NCBI RefSeq assembly: GCF_014076415.1
Contig: NZ_CP043568.1
Span: 1,984,001-2,048,000 of the forward strand
Source of the DNA: Comamonas testosteroni
GTDB taxonomy: Bacteria; Pseudomonadota; Gammaproteobacteria; Burkholderiales; Burkholderiaceae_C
DNA length: 64,000 bases
Direction of reading: 5' to 3'
A program made the position numbers and the translations under genes. The notes under the pieces were generated by a model. The model had not been told where the DNA came from and did no database searches. It saw only the letters and a program-made list of their open reading frames with translations. Shown in pieces: positions 51,890-60,167 of this stretch. Each line of letters opens with the position of its first letter. Position 1 is the first letter of the stretch.

Positions 51890-52702
51890 GATGTTTTCTC
51901 CGTTCGGTTGAACAAGGTTCGCGCCCATCGCGTCCTTGTTGTGATCCGGCCGGCGGGGGACGGGCTGGCTGCACCGCTTGCGGTCGCAACGCAGTGGAGA
52001 GTCGGGAGGCGAAAAGAATTTGCTGCGCGAGGAAGCCGCGCAGCGGCGGGGAAATTGTTTTCGCCGGACGGTTGCAGCCATGAAGCCCGAGGCGCAGCCG
52101 CGCCACCGCCAGGATTCACAACAACACAAGGACGCCTTGGGCCGAACCGCTCCGAAAGGAGATAGGGCCGACTCGGCATCCCCGCCCGAAGGCTTCGCCG
52201 GTGCGCTTCCTGACGCGGACAAGGTCAACCGTCCGACGACAAGCGAGAACGCCCCTGCCGCACCTTGCGGCGCCGGTCTTGAGGCGTGGCGTGGAAACTT
52301 CATGGCGATGCCGGGCAGGTTGTCCGTGAACCGTCCTTCGTGACGTGACGGGCAGGAACCGCCAGCGTGGAAGGCGGCACGCATCCGTGCAACCTGCCGC
52401 AGCAAGCGTCAGCGTATTCGCCAGCACCCCGTCCATTGCGGCGGGGTGCTTGCCGGGCCGATCCGGCATCGCCGGTTCGGCGGCATTGAGGGGCGCCAAG
52501 CCTGCGCGGCGGGGATGGGCCGTGTGCCGATCCCCCGGAGGCAAGCAAAGCGCGCAGCGCCGCAGGCGCGAAGGCGTGAGGGATTGAAGCCGAATGACCG
52601 TGACGGCGAAGACGGCACGGGGCGCAGCCCGCAAAGCCCGGCGGCGCTGTGCGCCGACACGCCCCGGCCGTTCTATATTTTGAGAAGGGAACGCAGAACA
52701 CC
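51890..52702. other. 813-bp gap with hairpins and a dispersed repeat copy
   Basis: No credible gene is seen; open frames here are long only because of high GC. It contains a strong hairpin (GCTGCGCG/CGCGCAGC around 52021-52043) in the DUF736 leader and, at about 52534-52670, a copy of the intergenic repeat also seen at 61134-61260. The GNAT promoter is probably in the AT-rich bases at 52671-52685. Confidence 0.5.
52534..52670 (+). repeat. dispersed intergenic repeat, copy 1
   Basis: It shares with 61134-61260 the blocks GGCAAGC, GCGCGCAG, GGCGT-AGGGAT, AAGCCGAATG and GGGGCGCAGCCCGC in the same order. A partial third copy is at 56918-56970. Confidence 0.65.
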
Positions 52703-53221
52703 ATGACCATCCAGCTCCGACACGAAACCCCGGACGACATCGCGGCCATCGAGGCTCTGACCATTGTCGCTTTCGCCAATGCACCGCACACCAGCCACGC
52801 GGAGCAATTCATCGTGCGCACATTGCGCGACGCAAACGAACTGACGCTTTCCATCGTGGCCGAAGAACAGGGCCAGGTTGTCGGCCATGTGGCCCTGTCG
52901 CCGGTGAGCATCACCGATGGCCACGGCCACAGGGCCGCAGGCTGGTACGGCTTGGGGCCGATCTCCGTCCTGCCGCAACGACAGGGGCAAGGCATCGGCT
53001 CGCGCCTGATGGAACAGGCGCTGGCCGAACTGCGGGCCATGCAGGCCGCAGGCTGCGTGCTGTTGGGCGAACCCGCGTACTACGCGCGTTTTGGTTTTCA
53101 GGCCCATGCGGGCCTGCAACTGCCGGGCGTGCCGCCCGGCTACTTCATGGCACTGGCCTTCGATGGGCCTGTGCCCGAGGGCATCGCGCACTACAGCGGT
53201 GCCTTCAACGCCGCCGCCTGA
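52703..53221 (+). CDS. GNAT-family N-acetyltransferase (YhbS-like)
   Basis: A 172-residue acetyltransferase with the acetyl-CoA motif LPQRQGQGIGSRLMEQAL and a C-terminal block GEPAYYARFGFQAHAGLQLPG typical of the YhbS group. The start at 52703 has GAAGGGA upstream. It lies alone on the plus strand and ends before paired hairpins. The substrate is unknown. Confidence 0.9.
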   Translation: MTIQLRHETPDDIAAIEALTIVAFANAPHTSHAEQFIVRTLRDANELTLSIVAEEQGQVVGHVALSPVSITDGHGHRAAGWYGLGPISVLPQRQGQGIGSRLMEQALAELRAMQAAGCVLLGEPAYYARFGFQAHAGLQLPGVPPGYFMALAFDGPVPEGIAHYSGAFNAAA

Positions 53222-53260
53222 GTGCCAGCGAAGGCGGCGGCGTGATGTTCGGCTTCAACA

Positions 53261-53330
53261 CCGGGCGCGGCCACTGCCGCGCCCGGATTTGCATTTCACC
53301 GCGCCCAGGTCGGAAGGGCCTGGGCGCGGT
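53261..53330. terminator. two adjacent perfect hairpins between convergent genes
   Basis: CCGGGCGCGG/CCGCGCCCGG (53261-53286, 10-bp stem) and ACCGCGCCCAGG/CCTGGGCGCGGT (53298-53330, 12-bp stem) lie between the convergent GNAT and small hypothetical genes. They probably end transcription in both directions, though there is no U-tract. Confidence 0.55.
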
Positions 53331-53341
53331 GCTGATCGCGG

Positions 53342-53551
53342 TTATTCTTTCGTCTCGATGAGCCACCACACGGCACGCGGCAAGGCGCGGCCCGTGATGG
53401 GATGAATGTCGGTGAGGTCAGCGCGGGCCGACCAGCCCGAGGGCGGGCGGTAGCCGCGCACGTCACCATCGCAGTGCCAGCGGCGGGCGCGTACCGTGCC
53501 GGAGGCGTAGATCGCCGCCATGCGCGAGCGGCTGGTGGTGGTGCGGTTCAT
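53342..53551 (-). CDS. conserved small hypothetical protein
   Basis: A 69-residue basic protein starting MNRTTTSRSRMAAIYASGTV and ending RAVWWLIETKE, with a regular WHCDGDVRGYRPPSGW core. I do not recognise a family. The start at 53551 has GGAGAAGC-type bases upstream; it lies downstream of parB and is probably co-transcribed with it. Confidence 0.55.
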   Translation of the reverse strand: MNRTTTSRSRMAAIYASGTVRARRWHCDGDVRGYRPPSGWSARADLTDIHPITGRALPRAVWWLIETKE

Positions 53552-53614
53552 GTGGGCTTCTCCTTCCAGCGAAGCGCCCCCGTCGAGGCTGGGGGCGCTT
53601 GCCATCGGTGCGGG

Positions 53615-55669
53615 TCAAGCGGCCAGCGCCTCGGCGGGTTCATCCGCCATTGCTTCGGCATCCTCCGGGGCGTCCTGCTCCGGGCCAACCTCCTGCGCGG
53701 CATCCTGCGGGCCTTGGGCCTTGAAGATGGCAGGCATCCAGCCCGTGCCATCGGCCAGCCGCTCGGCTTCGCTGGCAATGTCGGTCTTCTTCAGCTTCGC
53801 CAGCCGGGAAACCTGATCGGGAGCGTACTCGCCCACGGCTTGCAGAACTGCCGCCTTCGGGACGTGCTTGAAATACCCCTCGGCGGTCGGCTGCCACCAT
53901 GCGGCCATGTCGAGGCTAACGGCCTGCGCCAGTTCCTCGCCGGGCTGGTGCGGCGTGGCGCGGGGCGTCACCACGTCCACCGTGGAAGCCACGCACACGG
54001 CCAGCAGCTTGACCAGTTCGCCTTGCTCCATCGCCAGCAGCGCGGCGAACAGTTCGGCGCTGTCCTCCGGCAAGGCTTCGCCCGCCACCTGTTGCAGTTC
54101 GCGCAGCGCCACGGCGGCGGCGGAGTGAGGCCAATCCGGGGCCATGCCTTCCAGCCGGTCTTGCGGTTTCAGGCTCACGCCCAGCGGCAAGGAACTACGC
54201 TTGAAGCCATAGCGGCTTTCCTGCAAGACGGCCTGCACCATGCCATGCACCACGGCAGCCAGCGCAGCTTGCGGATGTCGTGCGACTTCGATTTGCAGCG
54301 CGGCGGTACGGTGGGCGCTCAAGCGTTGTGCCAGCCGGTCGGACATGGCTGGGGCTTGCGTCTCATCCTCCGTGTCGCCTTCGTCGTCGTTCTCGGCGCT
54401 CTCGCCGCTGAACCCTTGGCGCAGCCGTTCCAGCGTGCGCAGCGCCTTGGCCTCGGCCTCGCGCATCAGGCCGCGATAAATAACGGCCTCGCCGTTGCGG
54501 TCGATGGTGACGATGGCACCGGCTGCGGCCTTCACGTTCGCGCCGTAGTCCTGCAAGCCATCTTCCAGTGCCTGCAGCTGCTCGCCCAGGGCTTCGCCTT
54601 CCTCCTGCAAAACGTCGGCCTTGTCCTCATCGTCGGCGTCCATCGCAGCATCCACCGCTTCGGCAACCTCCTGCATCTTGGCTTGCAGCTTCTCGATGCG
54701 TGCGGCTTGCCGCTTATTCGGCTCGCGCCGTTCCCTCGGAGCACGCTGGAAGGCGTGCAGATCGGCATGGGTCACGCCCGGCGTGGCATCCACCCACGCC
54801 CAACCCTCGGCGCGGACAGCGGCGGCGATGCGTGCCAGCTTGTCTTGCGCCAGCCGTTCCAGCAGCGCGGCGTCGTTGAGGTACACGCCCGCATCGCCTT
54901 CCGCGAACAGGTCGCGGCGGATGCCGCCGCCTGCGGCTTCGTAGCCGTCCAGCCCGACGAAGCGCACCAGCGGATGCCGGTAAGCGTCGATTTCGCGCTC
55001 GGTGAGGCGTTCGCGCAGCGCGGACGGTTGGCGCTGCCACTGCGGGGCATCGTAGAACGCGGTTTCCTGCGCGGCGTGGTCGTCGGTAATGGACAAGGCC
55101 ATCAACTGATCGAGCGTGACGGCATCGGCCCGATAGTCCGCCATCAGGCGCGGCGAGACATTCGCCAGCTTCAAGCGACGCTGCACCACCAGCGGCGTAA
55201 CGCTGAAATCCGCCGCAATGTCCTCGATGGGTCGGCCTTCGGCCACCAGCGCCGCGAAGGCTTCAAACTGGTCTGCCGGGTGCATGGCTTCGCGCTGCAC
55301 GTTCTCGGTGAGGCTGGCGGTGCGGGCCGTGCCATCGGCTACCAGCAGGCAAGGCACCTCCCATTCCTTGCCGATGCGGTGCTTTTTCGCCAGCAGCTTG
55401 AGGGCCGCGAGGCGACGGCCACCGGCCACGACTTCGTAATGCTCGCCATCGGCGGATGCAATCACGATGAGGTTTTGCAGCAGGCCCACGCGCTGGATGC
55501 TCGCGGCCAGTTCAGGGATGGACATGCGCGGGATCTTGCGCACGTTGCGGCCCGTGGGGCGCAGCACCAGCCGCGACAGCGGAACCAGAATCAGGTTCTT
55601 GGTCGGGTCGGCAGCTTCCAGCGCGGGGGCTTGGATGGCGCGGGCTGCGGTTTGGGTGATGGCGTTCAT
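53615..55669 (-). CDS. parB: ParB/RepB/Spo0J-like nuclease-domain protein
   Basis: A 684-residue large ParB-like protein of ICEs. The N-terminal ParB/sulfiredoxin-like domain (RMSIPELAASIQRVGLLQNLIV, VVAGGRRLAALKLL, TENVQREAMHPADQFEAF) and the HTH (IEDIAADFSVTPLVVQRRLKLA) are clear. A central coiled coil (residues 305-375) and a helical C-terminus follow. It is larger than chromosomal ParB and is typical of Tn4371-like elements, where it lies far from parA. It may serve partition or regulation. Confidence 0.93.
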   Translation of the reverse strand: MNAITQTAARAIQAPALEAADPTKNLILVPLSRLVLRPTGRNVRKIPRMSIPELAASIQRVGLLQNLIVIASADGEHYEVVAGGRRLAALKLLAKKHRIGKEWEVPCLLVADGTARTASLTENVQREAMHPADQFEAFAALVAEGRPIEDIAADFSVTPLVVQRRLKLANVSPRLMADYRADAVTLDQLMALSITDDHAAQETAFYDAPQWQRQPSALRERLTEREIDAYRHPLVRFVGLDGYEAAGGGIRRDLFAEGDAGVYLNDAALLERLAQDKLARIAAAVRAEGWAWVDATPGVTHADLHAFQRAPRERREPNKRQAARIEKLQAKMQEVAEAVDAAMDADDEDKADVLQEEGEALGEQLQALEDGLQDYGANVKAAAGAIVTIDRNGEAVIYRGLMREAEAKALRTLERLRQGFSGESAENDDEGDTEDETQAPAMSDRLAQRLSAHRTAALQIEVARHPQAALAAVVHGMVQAVLQESRYGFKRSSLPLGVSLKPQDRLEGMAPDWPHSAAAVALRELQQVAGEALPEDSAELFAALLAMEQGELVKLLAVCVASTVDVVTPRATPHQPGEELAQAVSLDMAAWWQPTAEGYFKHVPKAAVLQAVGEYAPDQVSRLAKLKKTDIASEAERLADGTGWMPAIFKAQGPQDAAQEVGPEQDAPEDAEAMADEPAEALAA

Positions 55670-55749
55670 GGTGATAGCTCCTTGCGGTTAGGAAATGCAG
55701 CAGCGAAGAACGCGGCAAAGGCTGCTGCCTGCCTCTGCCGCATGGGGAT

Positions 55750-56577
55750 TCAGGCTTTCAACAGGCGCAGGCCATCGGCCAGAATCCAGAGGGCGCGATT
55801 GAGGCGCACATCGGAATCAATGCCCTGCACGGGTCGGGTTTGCTGGCGGCGTCCGTTGACGCTGCGGCCATGCAATCCGCCTTTGGTCAAGTTCTCCTGC
55901 GTGCGGTTGAACACGCTCCACAGGTCGGGGCGGCGGTCATCGAACCGGCGCGGCATCAGGATTTGCGATTCAGTGATGGGCGCGGGCTTGTCGGGGTCGT
56001 CGTACTTCAACGCCAGCGCAGCACGGGCGAACACTTCGGATTCGCCATCGTCCAAGGTGATGCCACGCATCAGGTCGCGCGATTCCTTCACCCGCTCAAA
56101 GCCGCTCAACACCTCGAAAGCGCCTTCGATGACGGAACCGGCCACGTCGCCTTTGTGGGGCACGCGCACATCGGCCACGGTGTCACCACACACAAGGCCA
56201 TTGCTGCAAACGAAGCGGAACATTCCGGCCAGCATCTGATAGCTGCTCGTGCCGTCGTGCGAGTTCAGTAGCACGATTTCGTTGGCCTCCGCGCCGTTGA
56301 TCTGGCTGGCATGGCGCAGGCGTAGCATGTGTTTGGTGTGCTCGCGCTTGCCTTCATCGCGCACGCGGGTTTGCGTCACCATGAAAGGCTGGAAGCCTTC
56401 TTTGCGAAGCTCGGTCAGGACGGCGGCGGTGGGGATGTAGCTGTACCGTTCGGAACGGCTCTCGTGCGGGGCGTCCGCGAAGATGGACGGGGCCACGCTG
56501 CGAATCTGGTCATCGGACAGCGGGTAGTCGCTGCGCAGCGAAGGGGAACGGGAAGCGAAGCGGGATGCGAGTTGCAT
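55750..56577 (-). CDS. DUF932 protein
   Basis: A 275-residue DUF932 protein, common on plasmids, phages and ICEs. Motifs include RYSYIPTAAVLTELRKEGFQ, KREHTKHMLRLRHASQ and FRFVCSNGLVCGDT. The function is unknown. The ATG at 56577 (MQLASRFASRSPSLRSDYPL) has GGAGAAAGACC upstream. A large stem-loop is encoded about 170 bases into its leader. Confidence 0.9.
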   Translation of the reverse strand: MQLASRFASRSPSLRSDYPLSDDQIRSVAPSIFADAPHESRSERYSYIPTAAVLTELRKEGFQPFMVTQTRVRDEGKREHTKHMLRLRHASQINGAEANEIVLLNSHDGTSSYQMLAGMFRFVCSNGLVCGDTVADVRVPHKGDVAGSVIEGAFEVLSGFERVKESRDLMRGITLDDGESEVFARAALALKYDDPDKPAPITESQILMPRRFDDRRPDLWSVFNRTQENLTKGGLHGRSVNGRRQQTRPVQGIDSDVRLNRALWILADGLRLLKA

Positions 56578-57230
56578 GGTCTTTCTCCTGATAAAAGAGG
56601 TTTGCTGTTCACACCGCACACCGGATTCCAAGATTCGGAGCCCAGCCTTTCGGCTGTTCGGTGCGGTCGGCACGAGGAACCCGGTTGGCCCTGTTGCCAC
56701 CGTCTTTCCTGAGTTCATCGCCCGCGACGAAAGGGAGCCCGTGGACGGGGGCCGTCAAGGAGACAAGCGCAGGGTTGGTGCGGCCCGCAGCGCAGCGAGG
56801 ACACGGCCCTGCGCGCCTTGACGGCACACGGCCGCGGGCTACAGTCGCGGACAAGGTGATGGAGTCAGGGAAGACGGCTGGACATGGCAACGGCCTTCCC
56901 TGTGTGCCGACCGCACGGCAAGCGCAAGCGCGCAGGCCCGGATCTGGAAATCCGGGCCGGAGGCGTCAGCCGACCGGAGGGAGGGGACGATGGAAGCCCG
57001 ACGGGGGCGAGACGCCGCAGGCGGCTCGATGCGCCACGCGCACGACAGCGCGACCGGCCATCTCCCAGGGGCCGGGGACGCCCAATGGCAGCTCATGGGG
57101 CTTGCATCGACAGACATGGCAGCCGAACGCGCCAATGCCGAAAGCTCCACCAGATAGATAGCGCACATTTCGGATGGCTCGATTGCAGCCAGATGCCTAC
57201 CGTGGGATCTCTAACTTCTGGAGAAACAGC
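56578..57230. other. 653-bp gap with structured leader of DUF932
   Basis: No gene is convincing. It holds the long stem-loop at 56751-56825 and a 9-bp-arm hairpin GGCCCGGAT/ATCCGGGCC at 56935-56958 inside a partial copy of the dispersed repeat. Both lie upstream of DUF932 on the minus strand. Confidence 0.5.
56751..56825 (-). ncRNA. candidate structured 5' leader element upstream of DUF932
   Basis: Outer arms GCCGTCAAGG (56751-56760) and CCTTGACGGC (56816-56825), and inner arms GCGCAGGG (56767-56774) and CCCTGCGC (56807-56814), are perfect. The GCCGTCAAGG word also occurs in the leaders of radC and DUF2958, so these may be related RNA elements. Confidence 0.5.
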
Positions 57231-57539
57231 ATGTCAGATCACACGCACACCGAAGCCGTAACGCCCATGCCGCCACCGCGAGGCATCTTCCTGCCCACGA
57301 TGACCTGGACGACCGACCGCCAGCAAGTCGGCGATGAAATGCAGCGATTGCTGAGGTGGCGCGCGCAGCTCAACGCCGTGGTGAACAAGGCCGCCGGATC
57401 GGACGGATGCGCGACCTGGTACTTGATGGCCGAAACCTCGCGCAATCAACTGGACGGTGACATCGACACCCTCATGGAATGGCTGGCAACTTCACAGCCC
57501 GAAACGCTGGAAGCCCATCCGACCGAGAGCCACCGTTGA
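57231..57539 (+). CDS. hypothetical protein
   Basis: A 102-residue acidic protein starting MSDHTHTEAVTPMPPPRG, with a helical core (QVGDEMQRLLRWRAQLNAVV) and no membrane segment or signal. A GGAGAAACAG ribosome site precedes the ATG at 57231. I do not recognise the family. It lies alone on the plus strand next to a radC remnant. Confidence 0.6.
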   Translation: MSDHTHTEAVTPMPPPRGIFLPTMTWTTDRQQVGDEMQRLLRWRAQLNAVVNKAAGSDGCATWYLMAETSRNQLDGDIDTLMEWLATSQPETLEAHPTESHR

Positions 57540-57614
57540 CCGAGGCGATTCGGCACAGGCCGGGTCGCCGCATTCAGGGGCGCGAAGGCATCACGCCAAG
57601 CCGTCGGGCACTGA

Positions 57615-57695
57615 CCCAGCACCTTCTTGACCAGTTCGCACGGATACACCGATGCAATGTCGATGAAGCCCAGGAACATCTCGGCGTAATTGATG
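57615..57695 (-). pseudogene. radC fragment
   Basis: The minus strand encodes MFLGFIDIASVYPCELVKKV, matching EMFRGTIDSASVYPRELVKEA of the intact radC at 60427-60936. The matching DNA is about 65 bases at roughly 80 percent identity. No catalytic part remains. It marks the left edge of the inserted sulfur cassette. Confidence 0.8.
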
Positions 57696-57701
57696 CCGAT
57701 A

Positions 57702-57735
57702 AAAGCGGCAAAGGCCGCCCGGAGGGCGGCCTTTG
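57702..57735 (-). terminator. terminator of the sulfur cassette
   Basis: GGCCGCCC and GGGCGGCC pair around GGA with flanking AAA/TTT. It lies just after the DUF2892 stop (minus strand), and U-rich bases follow on that strand. Confidence 0.7.
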
Positions 57736-57754
57736 TATTGAGGCACTGGTCGGC

Positions 57755-57952
57755 TTACTTGCTTTTCTTCAATGGGCAGGTGTTCAAGCCCAACAGCCGA
57801 TAGGCCGGGCAAGCGCCCATCAACCCGGTCAGCAGTGGCACCACCCCAAGCCAACCCCACCAGCCCACGGTATTGGTTGCAGCCAAGGCAATAAGCACGA
57901 CGCCCACCACAATGCGCAGTACGCGGTCAATTCCGCCAACATTCGATTTCAT
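57755..57952 (-). CDS. DUF2892 small membrane protein
   Basis: A 65-residue inner membrane protein with two helices (IVVGVVLIALAATNTVGWWGW and VVPLLTGLMGACPAYRLLG) and a conserved CPAYRLLGLNTCP. DUF2892 domains also form the C-terminus of YgaP-like rhodaneses, such as the one encoded just upstream. The two Cys may carry persulfide; this is inference. Confidence 0.88.
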   Translation of the reverse strand: MKSNVGGIDRVLRIVVGVVLIALAATNTVGWWGWLGVVPLLTGLMGACPAYRLLGLNTCPLKKSK

Positions 57953-57985
57953 GAGTTCTCCTATGAAAGATAAAAGGGAAACGAA

Positions 57986-58513
57986 TCAACTGGACAACGC
58001 CCTCCGATTCCAAGGCGCCTTCATCAGCAAGCGCGCCAGGCCACAGAATCCGCTCACGCCCGCGAATACCAGGCCGGCACCGATGAAACCGGACAGTGCG
58101 TAAAACCACGGCGACAGCGTGGCGCCCAGTGCCGTCCCCGCGAACACCGCTGCGCCAGCGGCGATCTGCACCTGCCGCTGCAACTCCAGCGGCTGGCGAG
58201 CGTCGGTGACGATGGGCAGGTCGGCGCGCTTCCACGCATCGAGCCCGCCTTCGAGCAGGTAGGTATCGCAGGCCGCACAGCCGTCCAGCAACTGCGCATT
58301 CATCAGCGTGCGAGCACCCGAGCGGCAATGGAAGATGACGGCGCTCGCCCCCTCGAAGCGCATGGCGCCTTGCGCCAATTTCGCCAAAGGGATGTGGCGA
58401 GCCTGCGCAATGCGCACACGCGCATGTTCGTTGGCGGAGCGAATGTCCACCAGGACAGCACCCTGCGCGAGGAGCGCGCCAGCAGCGTCGGGAGAAAGCG
58501 TCTTCAAGGTCAT
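57986..58513 (-). CDS. YgaP-like membrane rhodanese
   Basis: A 175-residue protein with an N-terminal rhodanese domain (active-site Cys in VIFHCRSGARTLMNAQLL) and a C-terminal DUF2892 membrane hairpin (about residues 115-160). It transfers sulfane sulfur at the membrane, as in E. coli YgaP. It lies between the ArsR-type repressor and the second DUF2892 gene in a minus-strand operon. Confidence 0.9.
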   Translation of the reverse strand: MTLKTLSPDAAGALLAQGAVLVDIRSANEHARVRIAQARHIPLAKLAQGAMRFEGASAVIFHCRSGARTLMNAQLLDGCAACDTYLLEGGLDAWKRADLPIVTDARQPLELQRQVQIAAGAAVFAGTALGATLSPWFYALSGFIGAGLVFAGVSGFCGLARLLMKAPWNRRALSS

Positions 58514-58538
58514 CGTGTGGGTTCCAGAATGAAAGGAA

Positions 58539-58850
58539 TCAAGGACAGAAGATGTCCTTCAGCGTGGCGATGAGCTTGGCCACGTTCGGGTCTTCGATGC
58601 GGTAGTACAGCGTCTGCGCCTCACGCCGGTAAGTCACCAGACCTTCCTCGCGCATCCGGGCCAGATGCTGCGAGAGCGCCGATGGACTCAGAGGCACCTG
58701 CTCGTTGAGGGCTCCCACGGTCATCTCACCGTGGACGATCAGCAGACACAACATCACCAACCGGCTGGGGTTTCCCACCGCCTGTAGCAATGCCGCTGCC
58801 TGCTCGGCGCTGTCCTGCAACAGCTCAATGTCGGATTTGCGCTGGGTCAT
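58539..58850 (-). CDS. SqrR/BigR-like ArsR-family repressor
   Basis: A 103-residue ArsR/SmtB regulator. The HTH is LSPSALSQHLARMREEGLV. It has two Cys, Cys35 in VMLCLLI and Cys102 at the IFCP C-terminus, in the positions that form a tetrasulfide bridge in SqrR/BigR persulfide sensors. This points to control by reactive sulfur rather than metals. It is divergent from the AhpD-like gene; an operator overlaps the promoter between them. Confidence 0.85.
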   Translation of the reverse strand: MTQRKSDIELLQDSAEQAAALLQAVGNPSRLVMLCLLIVHGEMTVGALNEQVPLSPSALSQHLARMREEGLVTYRREAQTLYYRIEDPNVAKLIATLKDIFCP

Positions 58851-58864
58851 GTCTTCAGGGGAAG

Positions 58865-58893
58865 TTGACGCATATAGTTTAGCATTGTCTAAT
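58865..58893 (+). promoter_or_regulatory. sigma70-like promoter of the AhpD-like/DsrE operon
   Basis: TTGACG at 58865-58870, a 17-base spacer and TCTAAT at 58888-58893 make a strong promoter reading right. A TATAAT on the other strand (58908-58913) may serve arsR. Confidence 0.65.
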
Positions 58894-58911
58894 TTAGCTA
58901 GCACTAAATTA
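58890..58911. promoter_or_regulatory. operator of the SqrR-like repressor
   Basis: TAATTTAG (58890-58897) and CTAAATTA (58904-58911) are perfect arms with a 6-base spacer, overlapping the -10 element of the rightward promoter. A second TTAG/CTAA dyad with equal spacing lies just upstream. Confidence 0.75.
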
Positions 58912-58993
58912 TATCTTTCAGGAAAGCCCCTGTCCGCGCGGCAGGACAGGGGGCGCCCATCCACTTCATCAACCCGAAACCAGGAGCTATCCC

Positions 58994-59350
58994 ATGACCG
59001 TCCCGCACTACAAATCACTCACTCAGACCATCTCGACCAACCTGGCCCAACTGCACAAGACCCAGGCGAGCGTGATGAAAGGCTTTGGCGACATGGGCAA
59101 GGCCGCCATGGCGGGAGGTGTCATCGACCCCAAAACCAAGGAGCTGATCGCCTTGGCCGTGGGGGTGGCTGCGCGCTGCGATGGCTGCATCGGGTTTCAC
59201 ACCAAGGCGCTGGCGCGCCTGGGTGCCAGCACCGAGGAAGTCCACGAGGCCCTGGGCGTTGCCATCTACATGGGTGGTGGCCCAGTGGCCATGTACGCGG
59301 CCAATGCAGTGGCCGCATTCAATGAATTTTCCGCACCGGCCCAAGCTTGA
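58994..59350 (+). CDS. AhpD-like carboxymuconolactone decarboxylase-family protein
   Basis: A 118-residue all-helical protein of the CMD/AhpD superfamily. The redox motif RCDGCIGFHTKAL (CXXC plus His) with the upstream Glu in KELIALAVGV indicates a peroxidase-like or thiol oxidoreductase function rather than decarboxylation. It is the first gene of the rightward operon with DsrE and may handle persulfides or peroxides. Confidence 0.9.
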   Translation: MTVPHYKSLTQTISTNLAQLHKTQASVMKGFGDMGKAAMAGGVIDPKTKELIALAVGVAARCDGCIGFHTKALARLGASTEEVHEALGVAIYMGGGPVAMYAANAVAAFNEFSAPAQA

Positions 59351-59366
59351 GCGAAGGAGAAAACGC

Positions 59367-59741
59367 ATGCTTCAGACAGCAGCCTTTGTTTCAACCTTGT
59401 TCCACGGCCCTGGCAACGCCGACAAGATGACCGTCGCGCTGACTATGGCGCTTAACGCGCGGCTCAAGGGCCATTCGGCTTGCCTGATCCTCATGGCCGA
59501 GGGCGTTGCACTGGGCGTTCCGGGCACGGCCGACGGCATCAATATTGGTCAGCCCTTCGAGCCCGCGGCCGACCTGCTGAGCAAATACCTGGCCGAAGGT
59601 GGCCGGGTGGCCATTTGCAAGTCGTGCATGCTGCACAATGGCCTTTCTGCCGAACAGATGGACGCGCGCTTCGAGATCATCACTGCTCCCGATGTGGTCG
59701 ATATGCTGATGGGCGCCGTAGGCTCTTTGCAGGTGGCCTGA
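59367..59741 (+). CDS. DsrE-family sulfur-transfer protein
   Basis: A 124-residue DsrE/DsrF-like protein with VSTLFHGPGNADKMTVALTMA and the Cys motif VAICKSCMLHNGL. Members carry sulfur on a conserved Cys between sulfur enzymes. AAGGAGA at 59354-59360 precedes the ATG, 16 bases after the AhpD-like stop. It ends the sulfur cassette. Confidence 0.9.
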   Translation: MLQTAAFVSTLFHGPGNADKMTVALTMALNARLKGHSACLILMAEGVALGVPGTADGINIGQPFEPAADLLSKYLAEGGRVAICKSCMLHNGLSAEQMDARFEIITAPDVVDMLMGAVGSLQVA

Positions 59742-59795
59742 GCCGCAGGCTGACGCCTAGAGCAAGAGGCTGCTCAATGCAGCCCAAATGCGGGA

Positions 59796-60146
59796 TCAGA
59801 CAGCGATTCGCCCGGCCAGCCGCGCATCGCACGCATAGACGCTCATCCGCTTCTCGGCGTGGAAAGACAGGTCGCGCTCGATCGGCAAGCCCAGCCGCCC
59901 GCGCACCGTCGCCAGTTCGCCCAGGCTGACCCAGCCGATTTCCGGCGCCCCCAGGCCCAGGTCGCAAAGACCAAAGGCGTGGTCGTGGTCATCGGGATCA
60001 ATCTCGGTCAGCAGCCAGGTCGCGCCGGCGTCCGGCGTGAACAGCTTGACCACGGGGGCCGGATCGAAGTCGGGGTTCTCCAAGGATTCGCGGCCGTTGG
60101 CCAGCAGCACGATGCGCTGCTCGTTAGTGATGAGTGCGTTGTTCAC
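59796..60146 (-). CDS. DUF2958 protein (copy 2)
   Basis: A 116-residue paralog of the DUF2958 protein at 50654-51004, sharing LFTPDAxATWLLT and the LxxPE pattern. Copy 2 has a distinct C-terminus (SFHAEKRMSVYACDARLAG). A structured leader nearly identical to that of radC precedes it. Confidence 0.85.
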   Translation of the reverse strand: MNNALITNEQRIVLLANGRESLENPDFDPAPVVKLFTPDAGATWLLTEIDPDDHDHAFGLCDLGLGAPEIGWVSLGELATVRGRLGLPIERDLSFHAEKRMSVYACDARLAGRIAV

Positions 60147-60167
60147 GATGAACTCCTGACAGGATGC

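Noticed and set aside
52703..53221. Antibiotic acetyltransferase
   Set aside because: The motifs fit the general YhbS-like GNAT group; nothing indicates an aminoglycoside or other drug substrate.
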